Shown: in pieces, positions 8,391 through 17,235 of the stretch
Layout: each line of letters begins with the position of its first letter
Numbering within the stretch: the stretch's first letter is position 1
Source: Microbacterium sp. AZCO
Lineage (GTDB): Bacteria; Actinomycetota; Actinomycetes; Actinomycetales; Microbacteriaceae
Length of the DNA stretch: 64,000 nucleotides
Direction: 5' to 3'
NCBI RefSeq assembly: GCF_039614715.1
Contig: NZ_CP154857.1
Span: 2,480,001-2,544,000 of the forward strand
Program-made: the position numbers and the translations under genes
Notes under the pieces: model-generated
Seen by the model: the letters and a program-made list of their open reading frames with translations, nothing else
What the model was told of the DNA's origin: nothing
The model's database searches: none

Positions 8391-9631
8391 GCCACCGCCT
8401 CCGCCGTCTCGAGCGCGTTGCGCTGTGCGACGGCCCCGAGCCAGGCGAGACTCGGCTTGGGCTCACGCACGAAGGTGTCGCGGTCGACGGCGATCAGGCC
8501 GAACGTGGGCTCCCAGTGGCCCCATTCGAAGTTGTCGAGCAGCGACCAGTGGAGGTATCCGCGCACGTCGATGCCGTCGGCGATGGTGCCGGCGAGCCCC
8601 TGCAGCGCCTCGTCCGTGTAGCGGATGCGCTGCGCGTCGTCGGCGGTGGCGATGCCGTTCTCCGTGATCAGGATCGGGGTGTGCTCGCTGACCTCCCACG
8701 CGTGGCGCACGGCCATCGCGAGGGAGTCGGGGCGGAAGGCTGTGCCGACGAGGGTGTTGTCGGGGTGCGGGGGGTGCGGCACCAGTCCGTTGGAGTCGAC
8801 CTCCTGAGACGAGTAGGCCTGCACGCCGACGAAGTCGTCGCCGCGGCTGCCTTCCCAGTAGACGTCTTCCTTGCCGTAACGGATCTGCAGGAGCTTCTCC
8901 TCACCGCCCGGCGCCGCCGTGAGCGCACCCGCCGCGATCGTCCAGCCCACCTTGGCGTCCGTCCGCTCGCGGACGATGGCACGCGCCGCGTGGTGGATGC
9001 GCGTGAAGAGACGACCGATCTCGGGATCGGCGTAGGTGAGGAACTCGCTGTGGGTCTGCTTCTTCTCCTCGTCGCCGTCGGCCTCGACGGTCGGACTGGT
9101 CCAGTCGCCACCCGACGCCGCGAGGTGCCGCATGGCAGTCATGATGGCGGCCTGCATGTTCGGCTCGTTCATCGTGACGACCCACTCGACGCCGTCGAGG
9201 ATCGTGCACGCCTGTTCGACGAAGGCGCAGAAGAGCGCCTCCGCCTCGGGGCCGTCCCACCCGCCGAGGGCGGCGAACCACTGCGGCGTCGTGAAGTGCT
9301 GAAGCGTCACGACCGGCGTGACCCCGAGGGAGAGGCAGAAGTCGATCATCCGGCGGTAGTGCGCGAGCTCGGCCTTCGAGAAGTATCCGCGCACCGGCTC
9401 GATGCGCGACCATTCCAGGCTGAACCGGTACGACGTGAGGCCGGCATCGGCGAGCAGCTGGATGTCTTCGCGGTAGCGGTGGTAGCTGTCGACGGCGTCG
9501 CCGGAAAGCTCCATTCCGGGCATCATCTGCTCGCGGGCCCACCAGTCGCTGTTGACGTTGTTCCCTTCGATCTGGTGTCCGGCGGTGGCGGCCCCCCAGA
9601 GGAAGCCGTCGGGGAAGCGGATCTCGGTCAT
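8387..9631 (-). CDS. GH1 beta-glucosidase
   Basis: A 414-residue glycoside hydrolase family 1 enzyme, predicted to remove beta-linked glucose or a related sugar from glycosides in the cytoplasm; no signal peptide is present. The acid/base glutamate is E156 in MNEPN and the nucleophile is E324 in ITENG, both intact. The N-terminal FPDGFLWGAATAGHQIEG segment is the family signature. The protein is somewhat short for GH1 (usually 440-480), with trimmed loops. The start ATG at 9631 has AGGAG about 11 bases upstream. It sits 14 bp behind the GH78 gene and overlaps the SDR, suggesting an MFS-GH78-GH1-SDR operon acting on rhamnosyl-glucosides such as flavonoid diglycosides. Confidence 0.9.
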   Translation of the reverse strand: MTEIRFPDGFLWGAATAGHQIEGNNVNSDWWAREQMMPGMELSGDAVDSYHRYREDIQLLADAGLTSYRFSLEWSRIEPVRGYFSKAELAHYRRMIDFCLSLGVTPVVTLQHFTTPQWFAALGGWDGPEAEALFCAFVEQACTILDGVEWVVTMNEPNMQAAIMTAMRHLAASGGDWTSPTVEADGDEEKKQTHSEFLTYADPEIGRLFTRIHHAARAIVRERTDAKVGWTIAAGALTAAPGGEEKLLQIRYGKEDVYWEGSRGDDFVGVQAYSSQEVDSNGLVPHPPHPDNTLVGTAFRPDSLAMAVRHAWEVSEHTPILITENGIATADDAQRIRYTDEALQGLAGTIADGIDVRGYLHWSLLDNFEWGHWEPTFGLIAVDRDTFVREPKPSLAWLGAVAQRNALETAEAVA

Positions 9632-9645
9632 GGGTCTCGGGACTC

Positions 9646-12339
9646 CTATACGTGTGAGGGGGTGGGATGGGGTGAGGTCTGATGTGATGCGGGAAGCGGA
9701 GCCGTTCCTTCGAATCGACCCGGTCCCACGTCGTGGCTCTCGCCGCCAGGGAAGACGACCCTGGCGGCCGTTCCGGCGGGAATGTCGGCGGTGATGCGGA
9801 TGCTGTCCCTCTCGACGCGCCAATCGACGGCGATCCTCCCCTGCGGTCCGTCGTGGAAGCCCCGAGCCCAGGTCAGGCCGGCGCCGGGCAGCGGCGCGAT
9901 CACCACCCGCTCCCATGCCACGGACTGCTCGTCCTGCCGGAGTCCGAGCGTGTGGGTGTGGAGGAAGCGGATGACACCGCCCTTGCTGTAGTGGTTCAGC
10001 GATTCGTGCGCGACGCCGTTCTCGTCGATGCCTTCCCAGTCCTCCCAGATGGTCGTCGCGCCGCGATCGACCATGTACAGCCACGACGGAGCGGTCCGCT
10101 GCAGCAGCAGCTCGTAGGCGATGTCGGGTCGACCGGCACCGGCGAGAACGGGAAGCAGATCGGCCGTGGCGAGGAATCCCGTGCCGAGATGCGTTCCTGC
10201 GCTGCGGATGAGGTCCACGAGGCGGTCGACAGCCGCTTCGCGCAGGCCCTCCGGGATGAGGCCGAAAGACAGGGCGCGCACGTACGCGGCCTGCGTGTCG
10301 GTCACGGTCGTGCCATCCGCGTGGAGGTAGGCCTCCCGCCAGGCATCCGCGACATGGTTCGCGGTCGCGGCGTAGCGGTCGGCATCCGCGTCTCTGCCCA
10401 GGATGCTCGCGATCTCCGCGAGCGTGGCCGTCGAGCGGTGCAGATAGGCCGTGCCCACCTCGCCCTTGTCGGCCATGAACCAGCCCATGGGGTCGCTCTT
10501 GATCGGGTCGATGCGGTTGCCGTCCGCGTCGCGCTCGCGAGGTTCGGTCCACTCGCCCCAGTGGAACGTGCCGTCCCAGAGATACTGCTCGAAGGACGCC
10601 GGCTGCGGGGATGACTGAACACGAGCGTGGTGGCGCGAGGTGCGCGCCTGCTCGAGCGCCCAATCGACCCAGCGCACCATGGCGTCGTAGTTCTCCTCCA
10701 GGACGAGGCGGTCACCGTAGGAGAGGTACATCTCCCACGGCACGGCGACGATCGCGTCGCCCCATCCCGCGGAGCCGGTCATCATCGCGAACTGGTCGTC
10801 GAGGTGGTGCTTGATGCGCCGGCCATCCGGCGAGAAGTTCGCGATGCGCCCGTCGTCGAGCTGGTCGTCACGCACCGACCGGAGCCACTTGCGTGTGAAC
10901 CCGAGCACGTCGTACAACCGCGTCGCCGTCGGGGCGAACACCTGATAGTCCCCGGTCCACGCCAGGCGCTCGCGCGTCGGGCAATCGGTCGGGACGTCGA
11001 CGGCATTGCCGCGGAAGCTCCACTGTGCGATCTCGTGCAGGCGATTGAGCTCCACGTCGCTGCAGGCGAACGATCCTGTCGGCGGCAGATCGGTGTGCAC
11101 GACCTGCATGGAGACGGATGCAGGGTTCAGGGGACCGTCGGTCCGCGTGACACGCGCGTACTGGAAGCCGTGGATCGTGTGCCGCGGCTCGAAGACCTCG
11201 CCCTCGGGACCCGCGATCACGTCGTCACGCTGCACGAAGGGCATCGGCGCCTCGCCGGGACGGTGGGAGTCGAGATGCGTCGTCGAGAGATCGCCCGTAC
11301 GGTCCACGTACTCGCCGTACTCGATCACCGTGCGCGTGCCGGGCGTTCCGAGGTCGGTGAGGCGGATCCAACCTGAGGCGTTCTGCCCGAAGTCCAGCAC
11401 CCACACGCCGGGACGGATCTCACGCGCGCTGACGGGCGGGCGCACTTCCACGACGCGAACCGGCGGCGCCGGTGACCAGTCGATCGGCGGGGCGTCGGTC
11501 ACTGCGCCGAGGATCACCGCACGAGAATCGGTGCCGCGGACGCGGAAGTCCGTGGTCTGCCCCTCCATGAGGTCAGCACGGACCGTCGAGGACGGCCGGC
11601 TCGACCAGGACCCGTCGCTCGTGACGACGTGCGTCGAGCCGTCCTCCAGGCGGCAGTGCAGCTCGACGCGAGCACCCAGCGTCGTACCCCACCCGGCGGG
11701 CAGGCGGAAAGCCCCGACCTGACCTCGATACCAGCCGTCGGAGAGCTCGACATCGATGCGATTCTCGCCGGGTGCCACCAGACCGGTGACGTCATGAGCC
11801 TGACCGTAGAGCGTGCGGTCATACGAGGTGGATCCCGGTGCGAGCTCGTCTGCGCCGACACGACGCCCGTTGACAGTCGCGGTGTACAGGCCGAGCGCCG
11901 TCGAATACAGGCGCGCGGAGACGACGCCCGCGGGCAGCGTGAACAGTCCCGACAGCAGGGACGACGGACGCCGGCCGTATCCCGGATCGTCTGCCTCGAC
12001 CGGCGAGATCCACTCGGCCGTCCAGTCGTGATCGAGCAGGCCGACCTCGAAGGTCGCGGGCTCCGACCACGCGGCATCCGACCCGGCGCGTCGGACCCTC
12101 CAGCGGACGCGACTTCCGCTGCGCAGCGACGCGAACGGCCAGCGAACGAAGCGATGACCGTCGACCTCGCTCTCCACCGGGGCGCCATCGTCGACGGTCG
12201 CCTCGAGCAGGAACCGGTTGCTCCCGCCCGACGGGAGCTTCCACGACAGGCGTGGGGAGGCTCCGGTCACGGGGAACTCGTCACCACCGCTGTCGACGCT
12301 CAGGGCGAAGGGTGCGTGGGGCAGCATGATCTCTGGCAT
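9646..12339 (-). CDS. GH78 alpha-L-rhamnosidase
   Basis: An 897-residue protein with the layout of bacterial GH78 enzymes: N-terminal beta-sandwich domains (about 1-400) and a C-terminal (alpha/alpha)6 barrel. The barrel motif DCPTRERLAWTGD lies near residues 440-455 and matches the conserved acidic region of the active site. There is no signal peptide, so it probably acts inside the cell on imported glycosides, which fits the linked MFS gene 10 bp upstream. The ATG at 12339 has no obvious ribosome-binding site and may rely on coupling to the upstream stop; the ATG four codons later is an alternative. It would release L-rhamnose, but rhamnose catabolic genes are not present here. Confidence 0.9.
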   Translation of the reverse strand: MPEIMLPHAPFALSVDSGGDEFPVTGASPRLSWKLPSGGSNRFLLEATVDDGAPVESEVDGHRFVRWPFASLRSGSRVRWRVRRAGSDAAWSEPATFEVGLLDHDWTAEWISPVEADDPGYGRRPSSLLSGLFTLPAGVVSARLYSTALGLYTATVNGRRVGADELAPGSTSYDRTLYGQAHDVTGLVAPGENRIDVELSDGWYRGQVGAFRLPAGWGTTLGARVELHCRLEDGSTHVVTSDGSWSSRPSSTVRADLMEGQTTDFRVRGTDSRAVILGAVTDAPPIDWSPAPPVRVVEVRPPVSAREIRPGVWVLDFGQNASGWIRLTDLGTPGTRTVIEYGEYVDRTGDLSTTHLDSHRPGEAPMPFVQRDDVIAGPEGEVFEPRHTIHGFQYARVTRTDGPLNPASVSMQVVHTDLPPTGSFACSDVELNRLHEIAQWSFRGNAVDVPTDCPTRERLAWTGDYQVFAPTATRLYDVLGFTRKWLRSVRDDQLDDGRIANFSPDGRRIKHHLDDQFAMMTGSAGWGDAIVAVPWEMYLSYGDRLVLEENYDAMVRWVDWALEQARTSRHHARVQSSPQPASFEQYLWDGTFHWGEWTEPRERDADGNRIDPIKSDPMGWFMADKGEVGTAYLHRSTATLAEIASILGRDADADRYAATANHVADAWREAYLHADGTTVTDTQAAYVRALSFGLIPEGLREAAVDRLVDLIRSAGTHLGTGFLATADLLPVLAGAGRPDIAYELLLQRTAPSWLYMVDRGATTIWEDWEGIDENGVAHESLNHYSKGGVIRFLHTHTLGLRQDEQSVAWERVVIAPLPGAGLTWARGFHDGPQGRIAVDWRVERDSIRITADIPAGTAARVVFPGGESHDVGPGRFEGTAPLPASHQTSPHPTPSHV

Positions 12340-12349
12340 CGGCGGCGGA

Positions 12350-13708
12350 TCAGCGGACCGACTTGACCTTGAGCAGGATGATCAGCCCGCCGACGAGGGC
12401 GAACGCAGCGCCCGTCAGATACAGCAGCGTGTAGTTCTTGACTCCGCCCGCGGCGCCGATCGTGATGATCACCCCGGCCAGCAGCGGCGCGACCGCACTG
12501 GGGATCTTCTGCGCGAACTGGATGACGGCCATGTAGCGGCCGGCCTGGTCCCGCTCGGGGATGAGAGCGTAGATGATCGCCTGGTCGACCGTCGCGAACA
12601 CCGCGATCGCGAGCTGCATGAGGACCGCGCCGACGATGATCTGCGGAAGGCTCCACGCGGTCGCCTCCGTCACGGCACCGCCGACGAACAGCAGAGCGGC
12701 GATCATGACGAACAGGCGACGGCGCTGCAGCTTGTCCGACAGGAACCCGCCGAGGAGAGCTCCGCCGGCGGCGGCGAGGACGCCGACCATGCCGACCGTC
12801 GCCACGATCCCCGCGACCTCGCGGACCGGAAGGTCGAGGCGCTGAGCGTAGAAGAACGTGCCGAAGGTGGTGTTGAAGTAGAGGCCGATGAAGAAGACGA
12901 AGCGGCCCAGCCAGTTCCAGGCGAAGTCGGGGTACTTCCGCACATCGAAGCCGTAGCTCGTGACGACGGAGCGGACGGTCACCTGCTCGCGCCGCGGGAG
13001 CGACTTCGAGCTCCCCTCGGGCTTGATGAGAGGGAAGATCGCGAGCAGGAGCGCACCGATGACGCCCGGCACGAGGAAGATCAGCAGTGTGCTCGACGAC
13101 ACCGCGTACGCGACGCCGATGCCGAGGACCGGGGCGATCTGCGTCATGAGCCCCGTGAGCGCGGACACCTTGCCGCGCTGGGCTTCGGGAAGCTTGTCGG
13201 CTTGAAGCGTCTGGAGCGCGGCGCCGGCGATCGACCATCCCGACATGCCGAGGACCCACCCCACGCCGATGATGAGGAGATTCGGGGCGACCCCGATGAC
13301 GACGAGCCCGGTCAGCCCGATGGCGACGCCCAGGTAGATGAAGGGCGAGCGGCGGCCGAGGCGCGATCGGGTCCGGTCGCTCCAGATCCCGACGAGAGGG
13401 CTGATCAGCAGATAGACGAGCTGGGCCGTTCCGGTGATGTAGCCGAGGACCTCTTCATGGCCGGGGGCCAGTTCCGTGATGCGAACCGCGATGCCGTAGG
13501 AGAGCGGCACCATCATCGCCATCGACGCGCCGAAGCTCGCGAGCATGAGCCAGAAGATGTACCCCTTGCTCATCGGCGTCTGGGGCTCGACGTCCGTCCC
13601 GGTGGCCGAGGCGAGCGACGCGCTCGGCATGACACCGGCCACAGGCTCTTCAGCGGACAAGGCGGCGACGGCCTCGCGCCGGCCGCCGTCGGGGGTGTTG
13701 GTGGTCAC
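12350..13708 (-). CDS. MFS glycoside transporter (paralogue of 4446 gene)
   Basis: A 452-residue, 12-segment major facilitator carrier with the loop WSDRTRSRLGRRSPF. The start is taken as the GTG at 13708, which has GAGGGAG six bases upstream; the frame is open further but would run into the TetR control region. It is the first gene of the leftward GH78-GH1-SDR operon and most likely imports the intact rhamnosyl glycoside. Close similarity to the carrier at 4446-5816, through the C-terminal NYTLLYL and IILLKVKSVR segments, shows a duplication now serving two clusters. Confidence 0.88.
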   Translation of the reverse strand: MTTNTPDGGRREAVAALSAEEPVAGVMPSASLASATGTDVEPQTPMSKGYIFWLMLASFGASMAMMVPLSYGIAVRITELAPGHEEVLGYITGTAQLVYLLISPLVGIWSDRTRSRLGRRSPFIYLGVAIGLTGLVVIGVAPNLLIIGVGWVLGMSGWSIAGAALQTLQADKLPEAQRGKVSALTGLMTQIAPVLGIGVAYAVSSSTLLIFLVPGVIGALLLAIFPLIKPEGSSKSLPRREQVTVRSVVTSYGFDVRKYPDFAWNWLGRFVFFIGLYFNTTFGTFFYAQRLDLPVREVAGIVATVGMVGVLAAAGGALLGGFLSDKLQRRRLFVMIAALLFVGGAVTEATAWSLPQIIVGAVLMQLAIAVFATVDQAIIYALIPERDQAGRYMAVIQFAQKIPSAVAPLLAGVIITIGAAGGVKNYTLLYLTGAAFALVGGLIILLKVKSVR

Positions 13709-13737
13709 TCTGACTCCCTCATCGTGTGATCCAAATG

Positions 13738-13781
13738 TAACCAGCATGGTCATCTTTCGTGAAGAGTAACCGGAATGGTTA
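13738..13781. promoter_or_regulatory. Paired TetR operator-like sites, TAACC-N5-GGTTA
   Basis: Two inverted repeats lie between the divergent MFS and TetR genes. Site 1 is TAACC-AGCAT-GGTCA (13738-13752, one mismatch) and site 2 is TAACC-GGAAT-GGTTA (13767-13781, perfect). Their centres are 29 bp apart. The symmetry, the duplication and the location make them the likely binding sites of the adjacent TetR protein, controlling itself and the glycoside operon. Confidence 0.6.
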
Positions 13782-13827
13782 GAATTGGCAAGCTCGCCGG
13801 AACGGCGGATGAGAGACTCGAGCGGAC

Positions 13828-14508
13828 ATGACCACGAGCAGCACCGATCCACGGACGATGTCGGACGGCGCGAAGCGCGCGCGACGCGGCCCCTACGCGT
13901 CGACGCCCGCGCGCCGTGCGCAGATCGTGCGCGCCGCCGTGGCGAGCTTCGCGGAACACGGGTACGAGCGCGCATCGCTCCGGGACATCGCGGCTCGGGC
14001 GGAAGTGACGCACGCCGCTCTCCTCCGTCACTTCGCGAGCAAGGACGAGCTGCTGCTGGCGGCCCTCGCGCAGCGGGATGCCGATGACGAAGACCTCGCG
14101 CGCCGCATCATGGCGGCGAGCGTCGCGCCGGAGAAGGTGCTGCCGACGGTCCTCGAAGACGAGTTCGCGCATCCCGACCGCCAGCGCAACTGGCTCGCGA
14201 TCACCGTCGCGGCGACGAACCCCGCCCACCCCGCGCATGACTTCTTCGTCGCGCGCCGGGACAAGATGCGCGCCTACTTCACCTCCGGCCGTCTTGCGAC
14301 CAGCGAGGACAGCGAGGAGATCACGGCGGACGAGAAGGTCACCATGGTCATGGCGATGATCGACGGCCTCCGCATCCAGGCCCTGCTCGATCCCACGCGA
14401 GAGACGCTTCCGCTGCTCACGACATTCATGCGGGCGGTGATGAACACGCCGGGCGACCCGGCGGCCGCGCAGCCCTCGACCGAGGGGGCGAGCGCAGACG
14501 CTAGATGA
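13828..14508 (+). CDS. TetR/AcrR family transcriptional regulator
   Basis: A 226-residue regulator with an N-terminal helix-turn-helix (about residues 25-75), seen as FAEHGYERASLRDIAARAEVTH and LLRHFASKDELL, followed by an all-helical ligand-binding domain. The start ATG is at 13828. It is divergent from the MFS-GH78-GH1-SDR operon, and two matched palindromes occupy the promoter region, so it most likely represses that operon and itself until a glycoside or sugar binds. Its last 8 bp overlap tail-to-tail with the isomerase gene on the other strand. Confidence 0.88.
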   Translation: MTTSSTDPRTMSDGAKRARRGPYASTPARRAQIVRAAVASFAEHGYERASLRDIAARAEVTHAALLRHFASKDELLLAALAQRDADDEDLARRIMAASVAPEKVLPTVLEDEFAHPDRQRNWLAITVAATNPAHPAHDFFVARRDKMRAYFTSGRLATSEDSEEITADEKVTMVMAMIDGLRIQALLDPTRETLPLLTTFMRAVMNTPGDPAAAQPSTEGASADAR

Positions 14509-15316
14509 CGGACGGGGCGTGGACGGGGCCGAGCTGGGCGAGCGCCGCCCGCACCTCGTCCTCCTTGCTCTGATACGGCGAGTTGCGGGTCTCGAGCTCG
14601 AGCACGACGTCACCGTCGAAGCCGGAGACCTGCGCCGCCTGCAAGAGCGCCGGGAAGTCCACGTCGCCGTGTCCGATGACGCGGCGGATGTCACCGGCGA
14701 CCGCGTCGCGAAGGTGGATGATCGCGATCCTCTCGTGGATGGCCGCCCATGCGTCCGTCACCGACTCGCCGGCGCCGACGACGTGCGAGACGTCGAACGC
14801 CAGGTCGACATCCGGGTCGAGCAGCTCGAGCAGCGTCTCCGTCCTGCCGATCGTGTCGACCGGCCTGCCGAAGTACGGCGCTTCGACCGCCAGACGGATG
14901 CCCTCGTGCCACGCCATCACGGCGACCTCGTTCAGAGCGTCGGCCATCGCGGCGTATCGAGGAGGTGCGGAGGCATCCTCCCTCTTCTCCCCGCACGGCA
15001 GCACGAGGAGGGGCACACCGGCTTCTTGGCAGAAGGCGAGCAGTCGCCGGACGCGAGCCATCACCTGCTCGATGTCGTCGGCTCCGTCGAACGACCCGGG
15101 ATCGGCGTTCACGCTCGCCGCCTGCAGTCGGGATGCCGCGAACTGGCGAGCGGCTCTCCTCATCTCGGAGAGGGTTCCGTTGACCGGGACATGCTCGCAC
15201 AGCCCCCGCAGCCCGACCAGATCGACGCGGTCGAAGCCCAGGCGCGCGGCAGTGTCGAGCGCCTGCTCGAGCGGGTACCGGCGGAAGCACACGGTGGAGA
15301 CGGTGAACGGCGTCAT
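14501..15316 (-). CDS. Sugar phosphate isomerase/epimerase (TIM barrel, xylose isomerase-like)
   Basis: A 271-residue AP-endonuclease-2/xylose-isomerase-like TIM barrel. Likely metal ligands are visible in AVEAPYF, FDVSH, HLRD and LELET, the usual Glu-Asp-His-Glu set. The ATG at 15316 is preceded by GAGGAG. It is the last gene of a leftward unit with a split transketolase and an SDR, so it probably isomerises or epimerises a sugar or sugar phosphate feeding the transketolase. The family also contains inosose isomerases, tagatose epimerases and C-glycoside-processing enzymes; sequence alone cannot choose among them. Confidence 0.85.
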   Translation of the reverse strand: MTPFTVSTVCFRRYPLEQALDTAARLGFDRVDLVGLRGLCEHVPVNGTLSEMRRAARQFAASRLQAASVNADPGSFDGADDIEQVMARVRRLLAFCQEAGVPLLVLPCGEKREDASAPPRYAAMADALNEVAVMAWHEGIRLAVEAPYFGRPVDTIGRTETLLELLDPDVDLAFDVSHVVGAGESVTDAWAAIHERIAIIHLRDAVAGDIRRVIGHGDVDFPALLQAAQVSGFDGDVVLELETRNSPYQSKEDEVRAALAQLGPVHAPSVI

Positions 15317-15350
15317 CTCAGGGCTCCTCAGCTCGTCGGAGGGACCGCGC

Positions 15351-16343
15351 TCAGCCGAGCTCGGCCAGCACCCGACGAACGATGACGTCGGTCGCGAGCC
15401 CGTACCGTTCGTGGAGCGTGGGCAGCGCGCCGGCATCGAGGAACTGATCGGGCAGCGCGACCGGCACGACGCGTCGCCCCACCCCGCGGTGCACGAGCGC
15501 CGACGCCACGGTCTCGAACAGTCCGCCGATCACCGTGTGGTTCTCGAGCGTGACCGCGAGGCGAGGCGTGTCGAGTTCGCGGACGACGGTGTCTTCGTCG
15601 AAGGGCTTGATCGTCGGCGCGTGCACGACGGCGACGTCGACCTTGTGCGCCGCGAGCGCCTCGGCCGCCTGGAGCGCCCGCATGGTCATGAGCCCGCTCG
15701 AGACGAAGACGACGTCGGCGCCGGGACGGACCACCTTGGCCTTGCCGAGCTCGAAGGAGTAGTCGTACTCGTCGAGCACGGTGGGGACGTTGCCGCGCAG
15801 CAGGCGCAGATACGTCGGTCCGTCGGATGCCGCGAGCTGAGGCACGGCCTGCTCGATGTCGAGCGAGTCGCACGGGTCGACGATCGTGAGGTTCGGCATC
15901 CCCCGGAAGATCGCGACGTCCTCCGTCGCCTGGTGGCTCGGGCCGTATCCCGTCGTGAGACCGGGGAGCCCACCGACGATGTTGACGTTGAGGTTCGGCT
16001 CGGCGATGTCGAGGCAGATGAAGTCGTACGCGCGACGGGCCGCGAACACGGAGTAGGTGGAGGCGAACGGGACGAGTCCCGTCTCGGCGAAGCCGGCCGC
16101 GGCGCCGAAGAGCAGCTGCTCCGCCATCCCCATCTGGAAGAAGCGCTCCGGATGGGCGGCGCGGAAGATGTGCATGTCGGTGTACTTGGCGAGGTCCGCC
16201 GAGAGGCCGACGATGCGCGGATCCTGCTCGGCGAGGGCGGCGAGGGCGTGCCCGAACGGCGCGGGGGCGGTCTTCTGGCCTGGGTCGGCGAACGATGCGA
16301 TCATCGCCGAGGTCTTCAGCTTCGGTTTGGTGGTCGAGGTCAT
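15351..16343 (-). CDS. Transketolase, C-terminal subunit
   Basis: A 330-residue protein holding the pyrimidine-binding and C-terminal domains of transketolase. The catalytic glutamate is in MGMAEQ near residue 89. It needs the N-terminal subunit from the overlapping upstream gene to bind thiamine diphosphate across the interface. Two ATGs at 16346 and 16343 overlap the upstream stop; the second has better spacing (6 bases) from AAGGAGG. Split transketolases of this kind are often specialised for unusual ketose phosphates (for example apulose 4-phosphate in apiose pathways) rather than for the general pentose phosphate pathway, but the substrate here is inferred only from the company it keeps. 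Confidence 0.9.
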   Translation of the reverse strand: MTSTTKPKLKTSAMIASFADPGQKTAPAPFGHALAALAEQDPRIVGLSADLAKYTDMHIFRAAHPERFFQMGMAEQLLFGAAAGFAETGLVPFASTYSVFAARRAYDFICLDIAEPNLNVNIVGGLPGLTTGYGPSHQATEDVAIFRGMPNLTIVDPCDSLDIEQAVPQLAASDGPTYLRLLRGNVPTVLDEYDYSFELGKAKVVRPGADVVFVSSGLMTMRALQAAEALAAHKVDVAVVHAPTIKPFDEDTVVRELDTPRLAVTLENHTVIGGLFETVASALVHRGVGRRVVPVALPDQFLDAGALPTLHERYGLATDVIVRRVLAELG

Positions 16344-17209
16344 CATCGTCCTCCTTCGTATCCGGCGATGAGCTGCTCACGGCAGATCGCCCATTCGTGC
16401 TCGTCGATGCGCATGAAGTGGTTCTTCTCGCGCTGCTCCAGCAGCGGCACGCCGCGTCCGACGCGGGTGTCGCACAAGATGACGTGGGGCGCCCCGACGG
16501 CTTCGCGGTCGCCGACCGCGTCGAGCGCCTCGACGAGCGCTGTCGGATCGTTGCCGTCGACACGCTGGGTGTGCCATCCGAACGATGCCCACTTGTCCTC
16601 GGCGGGCTCCAGGCGAAGGACGGAGTCCGTCGGCCCATCCGCCTGAAGGGCGTTCATGTCGACGACCGCGACGAGATTTCCGAGACGATGGGATGCTGCG
16701 CCCAGCGCCGCCTCCCACGTCGACCCCTCGTTGAGCTCGCCGTCGGACAGGAAGTTGACCACCCGCGAATCGGAGCCCTGGTAGCGCAGCCCGAGCGCGA
16801 TGCCCACCGCCACGGTGAGCCCGTGACCGAGGCTCCCGCCGGAGATCTCCATTCCGGGCGTGTAGCTGGCCATGCCCGACATGGGCAGGCGGGAGTCGTC
16901 CGACCCGTACGTGTCGAGCTCCTCCAGGGGGATGATGCCGGCCTCGGCGAGCGCTGCGTACAGGCCGATCGCGTAGTGGCCGGTCGAGAGCAGCATTCTG
17001 TCGCGGTCGTCCCAATGCGGGTCGTCAGGACGGAATCGCAGGTAGTCCCGATAGAGGGCTGCGAGCAGGTCGGCGGCGCCGAGCGCTTGGCCGACGTATC
17101 CCTGCCCTTGCACCTCCCCCATCGCCAACGCGTTGAGGCGGATTCGCTGCGCGCTCTCGCGCACCGCTTTCGTGCGGTCGGAGACGCTCGTCGTGGTCGC
17201 GGTTGTCAT
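16343..17209 (-). CDS. Transketolase, N-terminal subunit
   Basis: A 288-residue thiamine-diphosphate-binding half of transketolase. The ThDP/Mg motif appears as SDGELNEGSTWEA ending in VDMN, and the substrate-channel histidine regions read STGHYAIGLY and GSLGHGL. Of two adjacent ATGs (17212, 17209) the second has better spacing to AGGAG. It overlaps the C-terminal subunit gene at their stop and start codons, which implies 1:1 production. It lies 26 bp behind the SDR gene at 17236-18006. Confidence 0.9.
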   Translation of the reverse strand: MTTATTTSVSDRTKAVRESAQRIRLNALAMGEVQGQGYVGQALGAADLLAALYRDYLRFRPDDPHWDDRDRMLLSTGHYAIGLYAALAEAGIIPLEELDTYGSDDSRLPMSGMASYTPGMEISGGSLGHGLTVAVGIALGLRYQGSDSRVVNFLSDGELNEGSTWEAALGAASHRLGNLVAVVDMNALQADGPTDSVLRLEPAEDKWASFGWHTQRVDGNDPTALVEALDAVGDREAVGAPHVILCDTRVGRGVPLLEQREKNHFMRIDEHEWAICREQLIAGYEGGR

Positions 17210-17235
17210 CATCGACTCCTGTGCTCGTCGTCGTT

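Noticed and set aside
14501..15316. C-glycoside deglycosidase subunit (DgpB/CarB type)
   Set aside because: The fold is the same and such enzymes exist in Microbacterium, but the required small partner subunit and a 3-oxidising oxidoreductase of the GMC or Gfo/Idh type are missing.
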